This document shows, in pieces, positions 43,392 through 53,869 of a stretch of DNA of 64,000 nt. The stretch comes from an uncultured delta proteobacterium (GTDB lineage: Bacteria > Desulfobacterota > Desulfobulbia > Desulfobulbales > Desulfocapsaceae). Each line of letters starts with the position of its first letter. The stretch's first letter is position 1. Below the pieces are notes generated by a model, which was not told where the DNA came from, made no database searches, and saw only the letters and a list, made by a program, of their open reading frames with translations. The position numbers and the translations under genes were made by a program. The stretch spans positions 44,119-108,118 of the forward strand of contig CAIQWD010000101.1 of the NCBI GenBank assembly GCA_903875445.1. The letters are read 5' to 3'.

Positions 43392-46300
43392 ATGCACGCG
43401 GATGTCGCAGTCTACCGACCCAAAAACGTAGTAAGAGTTATCACCGCCACCTCCCTTTTCGATGGCCATGATGCCTCGACCAATATCATGCGCCGGATCA
43501 TGCAGGATTCGGGGGTAGAAGTCATCCATCTGGCCCACAATCGCTCGGTCCAGGAGCTGGTGGACACCGCCATCGCCGAGGACGCCCAGGGCATCGCCAT
43601 GTCCAGCTACCAAGGCGGGCATATGGAAGCCTTCAAATATATGATCGATCTGTTGAGGGAGAAAAACGCTAGCCATATCAAGGTATTCGGAGGTGGTGGC
43701 GGGGTTATTGTCGCCGACGAGATTAAAGAACTGGAACAGTACGGTGTGGCAAAAATCTATTCGCCCGAAGACGGTGCCTCCATGGGCCTGCAGGGAATGA
43801 TCAACCACATGGTTGAACTGCTCGATTTCCCCACCCTGCCCTGCCATGATCTTCGCCCGGAGCAGCTGACCTGGAACAACCCGAAAACCATTGCCGGTTT
43901 TATCACCGCCGCCCAGCAGGCGAAAGCCGGCAGTAACGGCAATCTGGTCGAGTTAATGGCGCTGATCGCCCCGCTTGCCAAGAAAAACAATCCGCCGGTC
44001 ATCGGCATCACCGGCACCGGCGGCGCTGGGAAATCGTCGCTCACCGACGAGATTATCACCAGATTTCTCCATGATATTCAGGACATTCGCATTGCCGTCA
44101 TCTGCTGCGATCCGTCCCGGAAAAAAACCGGCGGCGCTCTGCTCGGTGACCGCATCCGCATGAATTCACTCGGTCAGTCGGACAACATTTTCATGCGCAG
44201 TCTGGCCACCCGGGATTCGGCCAGCGAAATTTCCGAGGCACTGCCCGAGGCCATCCAGGTGGCCAAGGCGGCAGGCTTTGACCTGATCATCGCCGAAACC
44301 GCCGGCATCGGTCAAGGCGACTCGAAGATCACCGAGATCGCCGATATCTCCATCTATGTCATGACCTCCGAATACGGAGCGCCGTCGCAGCTGGAAAAAA
44401 TCGATATGCTCGATTATGCCGATATCATCGTCGTCAACAAATTCGAAAAAAAAGGCAGCGACGACGCCATCCGCGATATTCGCAAGCAAGTCCAGAGAAA
44501 CCGCAAACAGTGGGATGTTGCACCGGGTGACTTTCCGGTGTACGGCACCATCGCCTCGAAATTCAACGATGACGGTATCACTGCCCTCTACCATGGAATT
44601 ATCGAGGAACTGAAAAAGAAGACTAACCTCGTCCTCCATCCCAACCTGCCCAAACCGGCGGAAAAAATGTCCTCGTCGAAGACCATTGTCATCCCGTCAC
44701 CACGAATGCGCTATCTCTCGGAGATCTCGGCCACCGTCCGGGATTACCACCATAAGACCAGGCAGCAGGCCAAGGCGGTGCGTAATCACCACCACCTCCA
44801 ACATACCATGGAACTGCTGCATGCCGACGAAAAGACCGAATTCGCCAAGGTAGTCGAGCAACTAAAAGACAAAGCTGCAGCACTTGCCGAGGCGGTAAGC
44901 CACGAAACCGTAGGTCTCCTGCAGGGCTGGAAAAAGACCAAGACCGACTATTCCGGAGATGAACTGATGTATGAAGTACGGGATCGGCAGATTTGCCTCC
45001 CCCTCTTCACCACCTCTCTGTCGCATTCGAAAATCCGCAAGGTGGCTTTGCCGAAATTCACCGATCCGGCGGACGTCTATACTTGGCTGCGCAAGGAAAA
45101 CCTCCCCGGCTACTTCCCCTATACCGGCGGCGTCTTTCCGATGAAACGGACCGGCGAAGATCCTACCCGGATGTTTGCCGGAGAAGGCGGCCCGGCCCAG
45201 ACCAACAGGCGTTTCAAGCTTTTGTCGGAAAATTATCCGGCCAAGAGATTGTCCACCGCCTTTGACTCAGTCACCCTGTACGGCTGGGACCCGGCTATTC
45301 GCCCGGATATCTATGGAAAAATAGGCACTTCCGGGGTAAGCATCTGCACCCTCGATGACCTCAAACTGCTGTACAGCGGCTTTGATCTCTGCTCGCCAAC
45401 CACCTCGGTGTCCATGACCATCAATGGTCCGGCGCCGATTATCCTGGCGATGTTCATGAATACCGCCATCGATCAACAGGTCGAGAAATTCGTTGCCGAC
45501 AACAATCGCGGACCGGACAGCGCCGAATATGAAGAGATCAAGACGGTCGTCCTCACCAATGTCCGCGGCACCGTCCAGGCCGATATCCTCAAGGAAGACC
45601 AGGGCCAGAACACCTGCATCTTCTCCATCGAATTCGCCTTGAAGATGATGGGCGATATCCAGGAATACTTCATCGCCCAGAAGGTGAAAAACTTCTATTC
45701 AGTATCGGTCTCCGGTTACCATATCGCCGAGGCCGGAGCCAATCCCCTAACGCAGCTGGCTCTCACCCTCTCGAACGGCTTCACCTACGTCGAATACTAC
45801 CTGGCCCGCGGCATGGCGATCGACGAAATCGCCCCGAATCTGTCGTTCTTTTTCTCAAACGGCATGGATCCCGAATATACCGTTATCGGCCGGGTGGCCA
45901 GGCGCATCTGGGCCATCGCCATGCGGGAAAAATACGGTGCCTCGACCACCTCGCAGCGACTCAAATACCATATCCAGACCTCAGGCCGATCGCTGCACAG
46001 CCAGGATATTCAGTTCAACGATACGCGAACCACCCTGCAGGCCCTCTGTGCCATCTACGACAACTGCAACAGCCTGCACACCAATGCCTACGACGAAGCG
46101 ATCACCACCCCGTCCTCGGAATCGGTCCGTCGGGCCCTGGCTATTCAATTGATCATCAATCGCGAATGGGGCCTGGCGAAAAATGAAAACCCGAACCAGG
46201 GCAGTTTTATTGTCGAGGAACTCACCGATCTCGTCGAGGAGGCGGTAATGGCAGAATTCGACCGGCTCACCGAACGCGGCGGCGTCCTGGGCGCCATGGA

Positions 46301-46670
46301 GACCGGCTACCAGCGCAGCAAGATCCAGGAAGAATCGATGTATTACGAACGACAGAAGCATTCAGGGGAATTGCCGATCATCGGCGTCAACACCTTCCGC
46401 AATCCCGATGCCGATTTTGATGCCCAAAATGCCACCATTGAATTGGCTCGCTCGACCGATGATGAGAAAGACGAACAGATCAAACGTCTTGCCGCCTTCC
46501 ATGAGCGCCATAACAGTGACTGCTCGGCCGCCCTGCACAAGTTGCAGGCGGTTGCGCTTGCCGGTGGCAATATCTTTGCCGAGTTGCTAGATACGGTGAA
46601 ATATTGCAGCCTGGGGCAAATCTCCAATGCCCTGTACGCAGTCGGCGGGAAGTATCGGCGCAATATGTAA
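43392..46670 (+). CDS. icmF: Fused isobutyryl-CoA mutase IcmF
   Basis: IcmF interconverts isobutyryl-CoA and n-butyryl-CoA (and in some cases pivalyl/isovaleryl-CoA) using adenosylcobalamin. One 1092-residue chain joins the parts. The N-terminal B12-binding domain has [10 protein letters not shown] with the Co-coordinating His, then [15 protein letters not shown] and [10 protein letters not shown] MeaB-like G domain has [16 protein letters not shown] (about residues 204-219) and [14 protein letters not shown]. The C-terminal mutase barrel (about 530-1090) has [20 protein letters not shown] and [19 protein letters not shown]. The domain order distinguishes it from methylmalonyl-CoA mutase. The ATG at 43392 has a perfect AAGGAG site. 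A 13-bp terminator follows. Confidence 0.96.
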   Translation: MHADVAVYRPKNVVRVITATSLFDGHDASTNIMRRIMQDSGVEVIHLAHNRSVQELVDTAIAEDAQGIAMSSYQGGHMEAFKYMIDLLREKNASHIKVFGGGGGVIVADEIKELEQYGVAKIYSPEDGASMGLQGMINHMVELLDFPTLPCHDLRPEQLTWNNPKTIAGFITAAQQAKAGSNGNLVELMALIAPLAKKNNPPVIGITGTGGAGKSSLTDEIITRFLHDIQDIRIAVICCDPSRKKTGGALLGDRIRMNSLGQSDNIFMRSLATRDSASEISEALPEAIQVAKAAGFDLIIAETAGIGQGDSKITEIADISIYVMTSEYGAPSQLEKIDMLDYADIIVVNKFEKKGSDDAIRDIRKQVQRNRKQWDVAPGDFPVYGTIASKFNDDGITALYHGIIEELKKKTNLVLHPNLPKPAEKMSSSKTIVIPSPRMRYLSEISATVRDYHHKTRQQAKAVRNHHHLQHTMELLHADEKTEFAKVVEQLKDKAAALAEAVSHETVGLLQGWKKTKTDYSGDELMYEVRDRQICLPLFTTSLSHSKIRKVALPKFTDPADVYTWLRKENLPGYFPYTGGVFPMKRTGEDPTRMFAGEGGPAQTNRRFKLLSENYPAKRLSTAFDSVTLYGWDPAIRPDIYGKIGTSGVSICTLDDLKLLYSGFDLCSPTTSVSMTINGPAPIILAMFMNTAIDQQVEKFVADNNRGPDSAEYEEIKTVVLTNVRGTVQADILKEDQGQNTCIFSIEFALKMMGDIQEYFIAQKVKNFYSVSVSGYHIAEAGANPLTQLALTLSNGFTYVEYYLARGMAIDEIAPNLSFFFSNGMDPEYTVIGRVARRIWAIAMREKYGASTTSQRLKYHIQTSGRSLHSQDIQFNDTRTTLQALCAIYDNCNSLHTNAYDEAITTPSSESVRRALAIQLIINREWGLAKNENPNQGSFIVEELTDLVEEAVMAEFDRLTERGGVLGAMETGYQRSKIQEESMYYERQKHSGELPIIGVNTFRNPDADFDAQNATIELARSTDDEKDEQIKRLAAFHERHNSDCSAALHKLQAVALAGGNIFAELLDTVKYCSLGQISNALYAVGGKYRRNM

Positions 46671-46693
46671 GATTTCAACCATCCCGCAGTAAC

Positions 46694-46740
46694 ACGAAAG
46701 GCCGGGGCAACAAACCACCCACCCGGCCTTTCGTTCTTGT
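46694..46740 (+). terminator. Terminator of the acyl-CoA synthetase-icmF operon
   Basis: ACGAAAGGCCGGG (46694-46706) pairs perfectly with CCCGGCCTTTCGT (46722-46734), 13 bp, followed by TCTTGT. It lies 23 bases past the icmF stop and marks the end of the operon. Confidence 0.85.
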
Positions 46741-46881
46741 CTGCCAGCTCATCAACGATAGCAATTCCTTGAAAAATCCGGCGAGTTAGCATAGGCTTGT
46801 GGGAGAATTCCAGGATTCCCGGAGGCCCATTGAACAGCAAGCGGCTTTACCCGGACTCCGCTACCATTTGATAACAACCTG

Positions 46882-47766
46882 ATGATACACGATATTACTG
46901 CAAAACTGTATTCCGACACTCCGCGGGAACGACTCTACCATTACACCAGCTTCACCGGTCTGCTTGGCATCGTTGACAGCAGGGCGCTGTGGGCCAGTGA
47001 TATCAGGTATATGAACGATTCGGCCGAGCTGAAACATACGGCCGATCTCATTCGGGTCGAAATCACGCGGCGCATCGACGCAGGCCATCCACGGCCCGAC
47101 CTGCTCAACCAATTCTTAGACTGGGTCACCCACCGCATCACCAACGGTCATATGCTGTTTGCCTCGTCCTTTCGCTCGAACGGCAACCTTTTGAGCCAGT
47201 GGCGAGGCTACAGCAGACTCGGCAAAGGCGTGAGCCTTGGCTTCAATCCGGACTATATTCTCCGCTGCGCCACCCGCCAATCCTTCCAGATCGGCAAGTG
47301 CATCTACAATTGCGATCACCAGGAGCAGCTGATCCGCCAAGTTGTCGATGCGGTTGAAGTTCTTGCCAAAGAACATGACCTGAAAACCCAGGAAGTGCCC
47401 TTGTCCGGCGATAAATCCTACCAGACGGTTTTTCAGTTGATCGAAAGCGACCTTCTACGCATCGCCGCAATCCTCAAACATCCTTCCTTTCGCGAGGAAG
47501 AGGAATGGAGGATCATCTCCCCGGTAGTCACCGACTTCGTCAAAGCTCCGGTTCAGTTCCGGGAAGGGACATCGATGCTCGTGCCCTTTATCCAGTTTAA
47601 TCTTCTCGCCGAAAACAATTCGACCATTGGTCTTGAGCATCTGTTTCTCGGTCCTACACCAAATATTACTATCTCGATGAACTCACTGGCAATGTTTCTT
47701 TCAAAGAGCGGTATCCAACCGACCAAGGGTATCTCCTACTGCCAGATCCCTTTCAGGGCTCGGTAG
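46882..47766 (+). CDS. DUF2971-family protein
   Basis: A 294-residue cytosolic protein with the DUF2971 pattern. The N-terminus has LYHYTSFTGLLGIVDSRALW (about residues 18-37) with SDIRYMNDSAELKH. The centre has HMLFASSFRSNGNLLSQWRG (about 90-110) and GKGVSLGFNP. The C-terminal part has HPSFREEEEWRIISP (about 205-219). The molecular role is unknown; the family is scattered across bacteria and often found near defence or mobile genes, though here it stands alone between an operon terminator and a chemosensory gene pair. A start at 46882 is supported only weakly. Confidence 0.85.
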   Translation: MIHDITAKLYSDTPRERLYHYTSFTGLLGIVDSRALWASDIRYMNDSAELKHTADLIRVEITRRIDAGHPRPDLLNQFLDWVTHRITNGHMLFASSFRSNGNLLSQWRGYSRLGKGVSLGFNPDYILRCATRQSFQIGKCIYNCDHQEQLIRQVVDAVEVLAKEHDLKTQEVPLSGDKSYQTVFQLIESDLLRIAAILKHPSFREEEEWRIISPVVTDFVKAPVQFREGTSMLVPFIQFNLLAENNSTIGLEHLFLGPTPNITISMNSLAMFLSKSGIQPTKGISYCQIPFRAR

Positions 47767-48006
47767 CCATCTCGCACCCCCTGCCTCTTTCCTTTAAATA
47801 ACGCCCACTTCTTCCCTCGGCTTGCGGATAACCGTCAACGCCGGATCTTCGTTCGTCACCAGCTTCCCACCGATTTTCAATCGATGTTTTTTTCCTAACC
47901 TGTTTTTTTACCTATCATTCGTATATTATGCTATCATGCTTTTTTAAAGGCATTTCCCCTCGATTTTCCCCAAAAGCCGCTGCATTTCCAACAACTGGAG
48001 CCAGTT

Positions 48007-51000
48007 ATGGCAACACCCAAAAAGGCTAAGGCACAAAAAAGAAAACCGGCTCCGGAAGCCGCATCTCCCCTATCTCCGGAGATCGCCGGCAAAGTCGTGG
48101 AAGCGCCGGAAGCGCCGGCAATTCCCCCCGCCTCATTCCCCATCGTCGGTATCGGCGCTTCGGCCGGAGGGCTGGCAGCTTTCGAGGCATTTTTTTCCGG
48201 CATGCCGGCCGAAGCCGATCCGGGCATGGCCTTTATCCTCGTACAGCACCTGGCCCCGGACCATAAAAGCATCCTCACCGACCTCATCCGCCGCTACACC
48301 CGCATGCAGGTCTTCGAGGTCGAGGACGGAGTACAGGTGCTGCCCAACTGCGCCTACATCATCCCACCGAACCGCGATATGGCTTTCTTGAACGGCACGC
48401 TGCAACTGCTGGAGCCCTCCGCCCCACGAGGACAGCGCCTGCCCATCGATTTCTTCTTCCGCTCGCTGGCCCACGACCAACGCGAACGGGCCATCGGCAT
48501 AGTGCTCTCGGGCACCGGCAGCGACGGCACCCTGGGCGTTCGTGCCATCAAGGGCGAGGGCGGCATGGTCATGGCCCAGAACCCCGAATCGACCGAGTAC
48601 GACGGCATGCCGCGCAACGCCATCGCCACCGGTCTCGTCGACTTTGAACTGCCCCCGGCAGAGATGCCGGCCCAACTCATTTCCTATGTGGCTCTTGCCT
48701 TCGGCAAACCCCCACGCAGCGCTACCGTTCCGACGCCGAAGGTGGAGAGCGCGCTCAAGAAGATCTTCGTTCTCCTCCGCAGCCAGGTAGGCCAGGACTT
48801 TTCCGGCTACAAGCCATCCACCATCCACCGCCGCATCGAACGGCGCATGGCCGTCCACCAGATCGAGACCATGGACGGATACGTCAGGTACCTGCAACAG
48901 ACACCGGCCGAGGTGGAGGCACTGTTCCGCGATCTCTTGATAGGCGTTACCAGTTTTTTCCGCGACCCGGAGGCCTTCAAGGTTCTTGAGGAGGAGATCC
49001 TCCCAAAGCTCTTCACCGGTAAGTCGGCAAGCCAAGTAATCCGTGTCTGGGTGCCCGGTTGCGCCACCGGCGAGGAGGCCTATTCCCTGGCCATCCTGCT
49101 CGCTGAACGGCAGGAGGCGATGAAACAGAACTTCAAGGTGCAGGTCTTTGCCACCGACATAGACGGTCGAGCCATCGCCGCGGCCCGCATCGGCCTTTAT
49201 TCGGCCAGCATCGCCTCCGACCTGACACCGGAGCGGCTGGCGCGCTTCTTCGCACCCGAACCCGGTAGCACCAACGAACCCCCGGGCGCCTACCGCATCC
49301 ATAAAAATATCCGTGACATGCTGATTTTCTCCGAACAGGCCGTCATCAAAGACCCGCCGTTTTCCAAACTCGACCTCATCTCTTGCCGTAACCTGCTCAT
49401 CTACATGGGGGGCGAGTTGCAGAAAAAACTCATCCCCCTCTTCCACTATGCGTTAAATCCGGGCGGATTTCTCTTTTTAGGCACCTCCGAGACCGTTGGC
49501 GAGGCCATGGACCTTTTTTCCGTGCTCGATCGAAAAGCCAAGCTCTATCAGCGCAAAGACGAGTTCCACAGTGCTCAGCGAATGGCTACAGCCAGGTTCC
49601 TCCCGCCGATGACGGCGACCGATCATGCGCCCCCTTATAGCACCGGGAAAAACGCCCCAATTAAACTGCCCCTGCGGGAGCTGACCGAAGCGGCGCTGCT
49701 GCAACAGGTTGCGCCGGTCGGCGCGCTGGTCAACGCCCAGGGCGATATCCTCTATCTGCACGGTCGCACCGGCATGTACCTGGAACCGCCCCCGGGCGAG
49801 GCCGGGGTGAGCAATATCCTCAAGATGGCCCGTGAAGGGCTGAAACGCGACCTGACCATGGCCCTGCACAAGGCCGCCGGAACCAGGGAAATCGTCTGCT
49901 GTCCCGGTCTGCGGGTCAAGACCAACGGCGACTTCACCGCAGTCAACCTGACCGTCCGCCCCATTGTCCCGGCACTGGTGGCCCTGACCCAGGGTAAGCC
50001 CGTCATGGCAACGGAGACACCCCTGTTCCTGGTCATCCTCCAGGACGCACCGCCGGTCGAGCCCGTTTCTTCCCCCGGCGGCCTCACTTCCCCAACCGTT
50101 GCCGATTCGAACGACTCGGCCATGGACTCCGACACACGTATCGCCGGACTGAAACAGGAACTGCGGGCCAAGGAGGAATATCTCCAGACCGCCAACGAGG
50201 AGTTGGAAACTTCCAACGAAGAACTCAAATCCTCCAACGAAGAGATGCAGTCGGTAAACGAAGAACTGCAATCCACCAATGAGGAACTCGAAACCTCCAA
50301 AGAAGAACTGCAATCGGTCAACGAGGAACTGGCCACGGTCAACGCCGAGCTGCAAACCAAGGTGGCCGACCTGTCGCGGGCCAACAACGATATGAACAAT
50401 CTGCTGGCCGGTACGGGCATTGCCACCGTCTTCGTCGACCACGCACTGCGCATCTTGCGCTTTACCCCCGCTGCCACCCGCATCATCAACCTCATCCTTT
50501 CCGACGTGGGGCGGCCGGTGAGCCATATCGTCTGCAACCTGATAGGTTACGATCGCCTGCCCACCGATGTGCAGACCGTGCTTGACACTCTTGTACCAAA
50601 AGAGATCACCGTACAGACCGCCGAGAGCAAGTGGTATACCATGCGCATCCTCCCCTACCGCACCCTGGAAAATGTCATCGAGGGAGCGGTGATCACCTTC
50701 GTCGACATTACCCGGTCGAAAAAAATCGAGGAGGCGCTGGGCGACGATCAAGTGCGGTTAAGGCTGGCCCTTGAGGCCGCCGGGGCCGGAACCTGGGAGT
50801 GGGATCTGCGGAGCAATGAAAACCGCTGGTCCGATCAAGTGTGGCGACTTTACGGCCTGACACTGAACAGTTGCCTACCCTCCTATGATAACTGGTTGCA
50901 ATCCGTTCATCCCGACGATCGCCGGGAAGTCGCAGCCCTGGTGACCAATGCCGCGCTGCATGGCGACGATCTGATGGTCGAGTGGCGCGTCAACAACCCT

Positions 51001-51129
51001 GATGGTCCGGAGCGCCGTTTGTTGTCGCGCGCACGGCCGGAACGTGGCGAACAGGGCGCGGTCATCCGCTATCTCGGCGTGGTGATTGATATCACCGGTC
51101 GCACGACAAAGGAAGGAGCCTCGCAATGA
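48007..51129 (+). CDS. CheB-CheR-PAS fusion protein (chemosensory methylesterase/methyltransferase)
   Basis: A 1040-residue multidomain protein. A CheB methylesterase domain (about residues 40-235) has GIGASAGGLAAFEAFF (catalytic Ser), QHLAPDHKSIL (His) and VLSGTGSDGTLGVRAI (Asp). A CheR methyltransferase domain (about 255-520) has the helical FSGYKPSTIHRRIERRM part and the SAM motif VWVPGCATGEEAYSLAILLA. A long coiled coil of Asn-Glu-rich heptads follows (about 715-790). Two PAS domains end it (about 800-895 and 915-1035). It lacks a CheB receiver domain. The ATG at 48007 follows GGAG. It overlaps the next gene, a hybrid histidine kinase, by four bases. Confidence 0.95.
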   Translation: MATPKKAKAQKRKPAPEAASPLSPEIAGKVVEAPEAPAIPPASFPIVGIGASAGGLAAFEAFFSGMPAEADPGMAFILVQHLAPDHKSILTDLIRRYTRMQVFEVEDGVQVLPNCAYIIPPNRDMAFLNGTLQLLEPSAPRGQRLPIDFFFRSLAHDQRERAIGIVLSGTGSDGTLGVRAIKGEGGMVMAQNPESTEYDGMPRNAIATGLVDFELPPAEMPAQLISYVALAFGKPPRSATVPTPKVESALKKIFVLLRSQVGQDFSGYKPSTIHRRIERRMAVHQIETMDGYVRYLQQTPAEVEALFRDLLIGVTSFFRDPEAFKVLEEEILPKLFTGKSASQVIRVWVPGCATGEEAYSLAILLAERQEAMKQNFKVQVFATDIDGRAIAAARIGLYSASIASDLTPERLARFFAPEPGSTNEPPGAYRIHKNIRDMLIFSEQAVIKDPPFSKLDLISCRNLLIYMGGELQKKLIPLFHYALNPGGFLFLGTSETVGEAMDLFSVLDRKAKLYQRKDEFHSAQRMATARFLPPMTATDHAPPYSTGKNAPIKLPLRELTEAALLQQVAPVGALVNAQGDILYLHGRTGMYLEPPPGEAGVSNILKMAREGLKRDLTMALHKAAGTREIVCCPGLRVKTNGDFTAVNLTVRPIVPALVALTQGKPVMATETPLFLVILQDAPPVEPVSSPGGLTSPTVADSNDSAMDSDTRIAGLKQELRAKEEYLQTANEELETSNEELKSSNEEMQSVNEELQSTNEELETSKEELQSVNEELATVNAELQTKVADLSRANNDMNNLLAGTGIATVFVDHALRILRFTPAATRIINLILSDVGRPVSHIVCNLIGYDRLPTDVQTVLDTLVPKEITVQTAESKWYTMRILPYRTLENVIEGAVITFVDITRSKKIEEALGDDQVRLRLALEAAGAGTWEWDLRSNENRWSDQVWRLYGLTLNSCLPSYDNWLQSVHPDDRREVAALVTNAALHGDDLMVEWRVNNPDGPERRLLSRARPERGEQGAVIRYLGVVIDITGRTTKEGASQ

Positions 51130-52871
51130 TCACGGAACGACCCCATGCCGGTAATGCGAGGGCGTTGCGAAAGCAGGCTGAAGACAAGGTCCGGGACATG
51201 GGGGAGACGACACCTGCTGAACAGTCGCCCGAAGAAATCCGGAGGATGCTCCACGAACTGCGGGTGCATCAAATCGAACTTGAGATGCAAAATGAAGAAC
51301 TGCTCAGAACACAAACAGAGCTGGACGCTGCAAAAGTGCGGTATTTCGATCTCTATGATTTGGCGCCGATCGGCTATTGCACGGTGAGCGACCAGGGGCT
51401 TATCTTGGAAATCAACCTTACCGGCGCCATTCTTCTGCGAATGAACCGGAGCGAAATTGTCGGGCAGTCAATCTCCAGATTCATCCTCAAAGAGGATCAG
51501 GATATCTACTACCATTTGCGAAAACAACTGATCGAGACGGCCAAGCTCCAGTCGTGTGAATTGCGGATGGTGCGAAAGGACGACATGGTCATCTGGTCCA
51601 ATCTAACCGCCATCGAGGGACACGAATCCGACGGGACCACCGTCCATCGCATTGTTGTAAAAGACATCACCGAACACAAACAAGCTGAAAAAGAAAAGAG
51701 AAATCTAGCAGCTCAGCTGCAGCATGCCCAGAAGATGGAGGCAATCGGCATCCTGGCCGGAGGAATAGCCCATGACTTCAACAATATCCTCGGCGCCATC
51801 CTCGGGTATGCGGAAATGATCCGCGATGACTTTCCCACAGGCTCAACAGGTGTTAAAGATATAAACCAGGTGCTCAAGGCCGGCCACAGGGCCAAAGAAC
51901 TTGTAAAACAGATACTGGCCTTCAGCCGCCAGGTCGAAGCCAATAATATTCCGATGCAGCCGGCAACCATCGTTAAAGAAGCCATCAAAATGCTGCGATC
52001 TTCACTACCGACAACCATTTCCATCCAACAGGAAATCGACTCCGAAGCCGGTGTCATTCTCGCCAATCCGAGCCAAATTCATCAGATAGTAATGAACCTT
52101 TGTACCAATGCCTTCCATGCCATGGAGATAGTCGGCGGCACCCTCACCATTTCTTTGAAGAAGAAAGTCCTTACCCTGGACGATCTCGGCACCGAGCTGC
52201 ATATGCAGCCGGGGAATTTTGTACAATTGTCATTTAGGGATACCGGGACAGGGATTGCCCCGGAGATCAAGGAGAAGATATTCGAGCCCTATTTTACCAC
52301 CAAGGAAGTCGGTAAAGGGACCGGCATGGGGCTTGCCATTGTCCATGGTATCGTCCAAAGCTACGGCGGCTCCATCGTTTGTGAGTGTTTGCCGAAAGAA
52401 GGCACCGTATTCCATATCCTGCTCCCGATTATTGAGGAAGACGCTTTGCGGGAAAGCGAAACTGCAGAACAGCTCCCGCTCGGCAAGGAGCATATTCTCC
52501 TTGTTGACGACGAAGAAACCCTCGTTGAGATGGGCACGGCAATGCTGGAACGCCTGGGCTACCGCGTGACCGCGAGAATGAACAGCCTTGAGGCTCTCTC
52601 TACATTCGAGAAGCAGTCGAATTCCTTCGACATGGTGATTACCGATCAAACCATGCCTGGGATGACGGGCATCGATCTTGCCCGGCGCATCCTGCAGATG
52701 CGACCGGAGATGCCGATCATTCTCTGTACCGGACACAGCAGCCTCATTTCCGAAGAGCAAGTGAAGTCTCTAGGAATCAAAGGCTTCGCCATGAAACCTA
52801 TGGCCCAAAAGGAAATAGCCGGGCTAATCCGCCGGATCCTCGACGACGGAAAATCAGCCGATGAAACTTGA
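51126..52871 (+). CDS. PAS-sensor hybrid histidine kinase with C-terminal receiver
   Basis: A 581-residue soluble sensor. The N-terminal coiled coil (ELRVHQIELEMQNEELLRTQ) leads to a PAS domain (about residues 70-190), then the H box HDFNNILGAILGYAEM (phospho-His, about 216), the N box NLCTNAFHAM, the G1 box SFRDTGTGIAPEI and the F/G2 boxes GKGTGMGLAIVHGIVQSYGG. A C-terminal receiver (about 455-575) has LLVDDEETLVEM and MVITDQTMPGMTGIDL with the phospho-Asp. No membrane segment is seen. It is coupled to the CheB-CheR-PAS gene by an ATGA overlap, so the two probably work in one pathway. Receiver output is unknown. Confidence 0.94.
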   Translation: MITERPHAGNARALRKQAEDKVRDMGETTPAEQSPEEIRRMLHELRVHQIELEMQNEELLRTQTELDAAKVRYFDLYDLAPIGYCTVSDQGLILEINLTGAILLRMNRSEIVGQSISRFILKEDQDIYYHLRKQLIETAKLQSCELRMVRKDDMVIWSNLTAIEGHESDGTTVHRIVVKDITEHKQAEKEKRNLAAQLQHAQKMEAIGILAGGIAHDFNNILGAILGYAEMIRDDFPTGSTGVKDINQVLKAGHRAKELVKQILAFSRQVEANNIPMQPATIVKEAIKMLRSSLPTTISIQQEIDSEAGVILANPSQIHQIVMNLCTNAFHAMEIVGGTLTISLKKKVLTLDDLGTELHMQPGNFVQLSFRDTGTGIAPEIKEKIFEPYFTTKEVGKGTGMGLAIVHGIVQSYGGSIVCECLPKEGTVFHILLPIIEEDALRESETAEQLPLGKEHILLVDDEETLVEMGTAMLERLGYRVTARMNSLEALSTFEKQSNSFDMVITDQTMPGMTGIDLARRILQMRPEMPIILCTGHSSLISEEQVKSLGIKGFAMKPMAQKEIAGLIRRILDDGKSADET

Positions 52872-52973
52872 GAGGGAAACCAGTTGAATTTCCTGAACAT
52901 ACCACGATAGAAGAATGGTATTCAACCAACCATGGGGGAGGTATCGCCTTCTTGACAGATCCCTTTCCACACA

Positions 52974-53636
52974 TTACCGCCAGGCAAAAGAGGGTTGTTC
53001 GTAATGACCGACCCTGACTTCCCGGCCAAGCAGCGCAACCTCGCGGAATTGGAGAAGCATGGCTGCGGTCGGGGCGGCTATCCAGGTGTCGCCGACCGGC
53101 ATAAAGAGGACCGGATTGTCACCGCTGCCTGAGGATTCAAGGAGTGGCGCATCGCGTCGCAGGAACTCGGAACAGGGAATGCGGTGCACCGACGATACCT
53201 CCCGGTCATTTTTTATGAGTTCCAGCCCCGTCCCACCCCAGACAACCACTGGAGTAATTATAAACCCGGACCTTGTGATAAAATCGTCGAGACAGCCGAA
53301 CACCCGATCGGCTGTGAGCGTCAAACCCACCTCTTCACTGAGTTCGCGGAGAGCCGCTTCCGTCGGACTTTCACCTGCCTCCATCCGCCCGCCCGGCAAG
53401 GCCCACTGGCCGGGATGATTTGTCATTTGTTTTGATCTTCTGGTAAGAATCAGCGCCGCATTCTCACCTGGTACCGGACCTAGTCCGTCCAGGCCACCTT
53501 CCCCTCGGTAATCAACGATGCAGATGGCCACTGCCGCCCGATGCAGTTTTGCAACGGGCAGGGATATCCTTTGGTAACCGGCCATATTATTGGTAATGAG
53601 CCGTCGAAGTTCCGGGGTGCAAGTAAGATCAATCAT
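52974..53636 (-). CDS. Nudix hydrolase
   Basis: A 220-residue Nudix-fold pyrophosphatase with the Nudix box GGRMEAGESPTEAALRELSE, which continues EVGL (about residues 97-120; GX5EX7REUXEEXGU fits). It is preceded by NHPGQWALPGGR, as in the CoA-pyrophosphatase (NudL/YeaB) type, with SKQMTNHPGQWA at the CoA-like signature. It could hydrolyse CoA or acyl-CoA to release 3',5'-ADP; that specificity is inferred. The ATG at 53636 is preferred to a longer frame upstream. It converges with the hybrid kinase gene. Confidence 0.87.
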   Translation of the reverse strand: MIDLTCTPELRRLITNNMAGYQRISLPVAKLHRAAVAICIVDYRGEGGLDGLGPVPGENAALILTRRSKQMTNHPGQWALPGGRMEAGESPTEAALRELSEEVGLTLTADRVFGCLDDFITRSGFIITPVVVWGGTGLELIKNDREVSSVHRIPCSEFLRRDAPLLESSGSGDNPVLFMPVGDTWIAAPTAAMLLQFREVALLGREVRVGHYEQPSFAWR

Positions 53637-53869
53637 AGGTTTCACTATAGTAAGGACACTTGACGGATACGCAATTATCAACACAGTGTCCCCACTCTCA
53701 TTATTTATCCCACGGAAATAACAGAGAACTTTGCCATTTAACAAACCCCGATAAACGGGATAAGTCCCTTTACCAAAAAATCTTTACAAAAAACATGCAA
53801 ATATTTTTTCTAAGGGGCTAATCTGTGCTAGTGTTCCCTGAAATAAATTGTCGACATCCGGAGACTCAT

